NCBI GenBank assembly: GCA_902493335.1
Contig: CABUPJ010000012.1
Coordinates: forward strand, 1 to 64,000
Direction of reading: 5' to 3'
Length of the DNA: 64,000 nt
Source: an uncultured Porphyromonadaceae bacterium
GTDB lineage: Bacteria; Bacteroidota; Bacteroidia; Bacteroidales; Muribaculaceae
Positions 61,694 through 64,000 of this stretch are shown one piece after another; the first letter of the stretch is position 1, and every line of letters begins with the position of its first letter. A program made the translations under genes and the position numbers. The notes under the pieces were generated by a model. The model was not told the origin of the DNA and made no database searches. It saw nothing but the letters and a program-made list of their open reading frames with translations.

Positions 61694-62298
61694 GTGCCGT
61701 CATATTTTTTGCAATTTCGGTTTGTATAGCCGCTTTCACTGCGTGGATTGTGTCTCGTGGATTTGTCGGCCTGCGCCACAAGGCGTTTATTGCCGGAGTG
61801 TTATATCTGACTATGTGCGAGGCTGTGGCTTTGCTGTTGATGGCTGTCGGCCATGTCGCGGTTTCTGTGGCAGTGTTGGTGTCTAAATATATATTTTTCA
61901 TGCCATTGACTGTCGCCGGAGCGTTCATGCTCATGTCTGCGGTCATGGGGTCGCGTATCGAAGCAATGGCTCTCAGTGCGGTCGGTTGGGCGACAAGTGT
62001 TGCTTTTATATGGATGTTTCCCGTTTATGGGTCGCCGGTATGGCCGGCGGTGTTTTCAACTCTGCCGCTGGCAGTGCTGCTGATCAGTATGCTTGCGAGG
62101 CTGAGTCTGTTGAAAGTGACTTATGTGACCGGGCTTGCCGTATTGCTTGCCTCGATTACATTCGACGGGATAAATACTCAGAACGACAGCTATATCTTTT
62201 TGTTATTCGCATATAACGCAGTCTGCGCGATTGTTCATGGCATTTATGCCGGCGGTCATTTAAAAATCAAAGCTCTGCGGACGTCGGAGCCGGAGTAG
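61690..62298 (+). CDS. Multi-pass membrane protein, unknown
   Basis: A 202-residue protein with about six or seven hydrophobic helices across its whole length and a short basic tail. No family recognised. Last gene of the coupled set 60735-62298. A REP-like repeat follows 34 nt later. Confidence 0.62.
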   Translation: MSAVIFFAISVCIAAFTAWIVSRGFVGLRHKAFIAGVLYLTMCEAVALLLMAVGHVAVSVAVLVSKYIFFMPLTVAGAFMLMSAVMGSRIEAMALSAVGWATSVAFIWMFPVYGSPVWPAVFSTLPLAVLLISMLARLSLLKVTYVTGLAVLLASITFDGINTQNDSYIFLLFAYNAVCAIVHGIYAGGHLKIKALRTSEPE

Positions 62299-62329
62299 GG
62301 ATGCGCGCAGCTGCACGATGGCTATACGG

Positions 62330-62395
62330 AGGTACGGCTTCAGCCGTAGCATCAAGCCGCATTAGCGGCGGTACTGGTAGCCGTAGCGCCGCAAT
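62330..62395. repeat. REP-like repeat copy 6 with companion hairpin
   Basis: GGTACGGCTTCAGCCGTAGC (core 62333-62348) is preceded by TATACGGA and followed by GCCGCATTAGCGGCGG and GGTAGCCGTAGCGCCGC. The same order of core palindrome then GCCGC-TTAGCGGC hairpin is seen at 24963-25001. Confidence 0.72.
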
Positions 62396-62484
62396 TTCAA
62401 GGACAAAAGTTTGGTAAAGGAGTGCTATGACGCAGCCGCAAGACATCAAGAAGTACCTAATGAGTAAAATTGTCATCACAAACT

Positions 62485-62516
62485 TACTGCACTTTTAAAA
62501 AAATGCAGTACCTTTG
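62485..62516 (+). promoter_or_regulatory. Promoter with overlapping inverted-repeat operator for the AbiEi-like gene
   Basis: TACTGCA (62485-62491) and TGCAGTA (62504-62510) form a perfect inverted repeat around a TTTTAAAA-containing spacer. Its last two bases are the first two of the -7 element TACCTTTG (62509-62516). AbiEi antitoxins are known to bind inverted repeats in their own promoters. Confidence 0.6.
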
Positions 62517-62540
62517 TGATAAAAACATTCGCAAGAACAA

Positions 62541-63098
62541 ATGATTCAAAATGGAAATGGCATAATGCTGGCAGACCGAGACAATAATCCGGCATATCGT
62601 CGGATGTTGGCTGCTGTACACGAAGGTAAGCTTGTGCGCCTTCGTAACGGGCTGTATGCTAACCCCGAAGCACTAACTGACAGCGTCATTGACGTCGGGG
62701 CAATTGTTCCCAGGGGCATTCTATGCCTATATTCTGCATGGTCGCAATATAATCTAACTACCCAGATACCCGATGCTTTCTATGTCGCAGTAGATAGAAA
62801 CCGAAAGATTACTTTGCCATCTTTTCCTGACATACGACTTGTATTTCAGAACAGGGAATTGCTTGATATCGGAAAGACTGAGATAGAAGAGCAGGGTATA
62901 AGACTGACGATAACTGATATTGAACGGTCGGTTTGCGATGCTGTGAAGTATCGAAATAAAATCGGTATTGACGTAATGACTGAGATTATAGATAATTATC
63001 TGCTTCGGTCGGATAGGAATCTATCAAAACTGACAGAATATGCAAAACGGTTGAGGGTTTACACGGCCCTATATACAATCCTCCAAGTGAAACTATGA
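62541..63098 (+). CDS. AbiEi-type antitoxin / transcriptional regulator (no AbiEii partner)
   Basis: A 185-residue protein. The N-terminal part resembles the AbiEi winged-helix domain (RRMLAAVHEGKLVRLRNGLYANP), and the C-terminal part has the family pattern GILCLYSAWSQYNLTTQIPDAFYVAVDR and TDIERSVCDAVKYRNKIG. In type IV toxin-antitoxin systems AbiEi represses the operon and offsets AbiEii, a nucleotidyltransferase. Here no AbiEii gene follows; the next gene is on the other strand. Confidence 0.8.
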   Translation: MIQNGNGIMLADRDNNPAYRRMLAAVHEGKLVRLRNGLYANPEALTDSVIDVGAIVPRGILCLYSAWSQYNLTTQIPDAFYVAVDRNRKITLPSFPDIRLVFQNRELLDIGKTEIEEQGIRLTITDIERSVCDAVKYRNKIGIDVMTEIIDNYLLRSDRNLSKLTEYAKRLRVYTALYTILQVKL

Positions 63099-63158
63099 TT
63101 TCAAGCCAACTTCTGCCTTATTGGTCGGCATTAAAATAGAAATTAACCTATATAAAAT

Positions 63159-63374
63159 TTATTTTACCGGCCCGTATTTTTTGTCTTCTTTCGCGGCGAG
63201 GCTGTAGTTGCGGTACACTACGCCGAAGAAGCAGATCCATAGCAGAGCGGCGATGAATTGCCAGGTGTCGTGCTCGGCGCCAAGATATTTGCGGCTGAGG
63301 GCGAGACCGATAAGGGTGGCCAGGCCCAAAATCATCATTACAAGCGAGAGATTTCTTTTTGCTTTGTTTGTCAT
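63159..63374 (-). CDS. Small two-helix membrane protein
   Basis: A 71-residue protein with two membrane helices (about 9-27 and 37-55) and charged ends (KAKR at the start, KEDKKYGPVK at the end). No family recognised. It is leftward and divergent from argS across a 199-bp gap. Confidence 0.65.
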   Translation of the reverse strand: MTNKAKRNLSLVMMILGLATLIGLALSRKYLGAEHDTWQFIAALLWICFFGVVYRNYSLAAKEDKKYGPVK

Positions 63375-63488
63375 AACGATGTCTGTTTTATGATTGGACG
63401 CTGTTTGCCGCGAAAAATTACGCCGGTCGGCGAAAAAGCGGCATTCTTCGCCCGAAAGCGCGTGTCTGTGGCCCTTTTGGGCTTGGAT

Positions 63489-63519
63489 TTTGAGCGTTAA
63501 AACTTTTTCGCTATCTTTG
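63489..63519 (+). promoter_or_regulatory. Promoter of argS
   Basis: TTTG at 63489-63492, 19 nt, TATCTTTG at 63512-63519, then a 54-nt leader to the ATG at 63574. Confidence 0.7.
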
Positions 63520-63573
63520 TAAATTGAAAAGTTCTCATCTTTTTATTTTGAATCAGCGTTATATATTATAATT

Positions 63574-64000
63574 ATGTCGATAGATCAGATCATCTCTTCA
63601 GCCGTGGCAAAGGCTGTCAAAGAACTTTATAATGTCGATGTAGCCCCCGAATCGGTAGGTCCGCAGCCCACACGCAAGGAATTCGAGGGCAACATCACCG
63701 TTGTCGTCTTCCCCTGGGTCAAGGCCGCCCGCAAGGCTCCCGAAGCCGTGGGCAACGAAATCGGCGCGTGGCTTGTCGCCAACGAGCCGGCCGTCAAGGC
63801 TTTCAATGTCGTCAAGGGCTTCCTTAACATCGTCATAGAGCCGACCTACTGGAACACCGTCCTCGAGCGCATCGTCGCCGACAAGGACTTCGGACGCCGT
63901 CCCGTCACCGCTGACAGCAAGCTCGTCATGGTCGAATACTCGTCGCCCAACACCAACAAACCCCTCCACCTCGGCCATCTGCGCAACATACTTCTCGGCT
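63574..64000 (+). CDS. argS: Arginyl-tRNA synthetase (partial, N-terminal part)
   Basis: Charges tRNA-Arg with arginine. The 142 codons present, cut by the window end, show the N-terminal additional domain that contacts the tRNA D-loop (FEGNITVVVFPWVKAARKAP), then VEYSSPNTNKPLHLGHLRN, which contains the class I signature in HLGH form. It starts at ATG 63574 behind a good promoter. Confidence 0.95.
   Translation, partial: MSIDQIISSAVAKAVKELYNVDVAPESVGPQPTRKEFEGNITVVVFPWVKAARKAPEAVGNEIGAWLVANEPAVKAFNVVKGFLNIVIEPTYWNTVLERIVADKDFGRRPVTADSKLVMVEYSSPNTNKPLHLGHLRNILLG

Overview
The window looks like a chromosome segment from a gut Bacteroidales bacterium, most likely family Muribaculaceae. Supporting signs are a SusC/SusD pair, promoters of the Bacteroidetes type (TTTG, 19-21 nt, TAnnTTTG), gldD/gldE, T9SS-type C-terminal sorting domains, NamZ and GT117 (DUF2723) proteins, and DUF4834. 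The genus call is inference. Housekeeping genes are GC-rich. Several accessory blocks (about 8.2-12.2 kb, 33.4-36 kb, 56-60.7 kb) are visibly AT-richer.

Layout. 1-5.6 kb (minus strand): start of an unknown gene, epoxyqueuosine reductase queG, a polysaccharide deacetylase and a large GT117 membrane glycosyltransferase. 5.7-8.2 kb (plus): psd and pssA, which make phosphatidylethanolamine, followed by DUF4834 and DUF2461 genes. 8.2-12.1 kb (minus): an AT-rich cluster of three TIR or TIR-like proteins. They are a membrane protein with a TIR-like/DUF4062-like head and a periplasmic-binding-protein-like tail, a protein with a TIR and a possible second TIR, and a TIR protein with WG repeats. This is my main candidate for an undescribed defence or signalling system. 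12.2-15.8 kb (minus): a REP-associated Y1 (HUH) transposase-like protein with an extra C-terminal domain, the ComM/YifB ATPase and a thioredoxin-fold lipoprotein.

16.1-24.8 kb (plus): a SusC/SusD-type uptake operon that begins with a calcineurin-like phosphoesterase lipoprotein and ends with a BACON-like surface lipoprotein. 24.8-28.6 kb: two intergenic regions full of palindromes around a secreted multi-domain protein. Then come outer-membrane phospholipase A and, on the minus strand, a NamZ / sodium-solute symporter / WYL operon for peptidoglycan-sugar use. 33.2 kb: tRNA-Ala(GGC). 33.4-37.2 kb: three envelope proteins of unknown role, two of them preceded by a duplicated promoter and leader. 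37.3-37.9 kb: a MntA/HepT toxin-antitoxin pair. 37.9-40.4 kb (minus): gldE, gldD and a 4'-phosphopantetheinyl transferase. 40.7-48.5 kb: a 2599-residue secreted subtilase with a T9SS sorting domain.

48.7-60 kb (plus): an RHS/YD-repeat toxin locus. It has two large RHS-like proteins, a small sorting-domain protein between them, a toxin tip, two related immunity candidates, a displaced second tip carrying a 127-bp copy of the RHS core, a second immunity candidate, and the scar of a third cassette with a YwqK-like gene. 60-62.3 kb: five small membrane or secreted proteins of unknown function. 62.5-64 kb: an orphan AbiEi-type antitoxin with a likely self-operator, a small membrane protein and the start of argS.

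All functions are read from sequence motifs by eye. No database or structure search was run.
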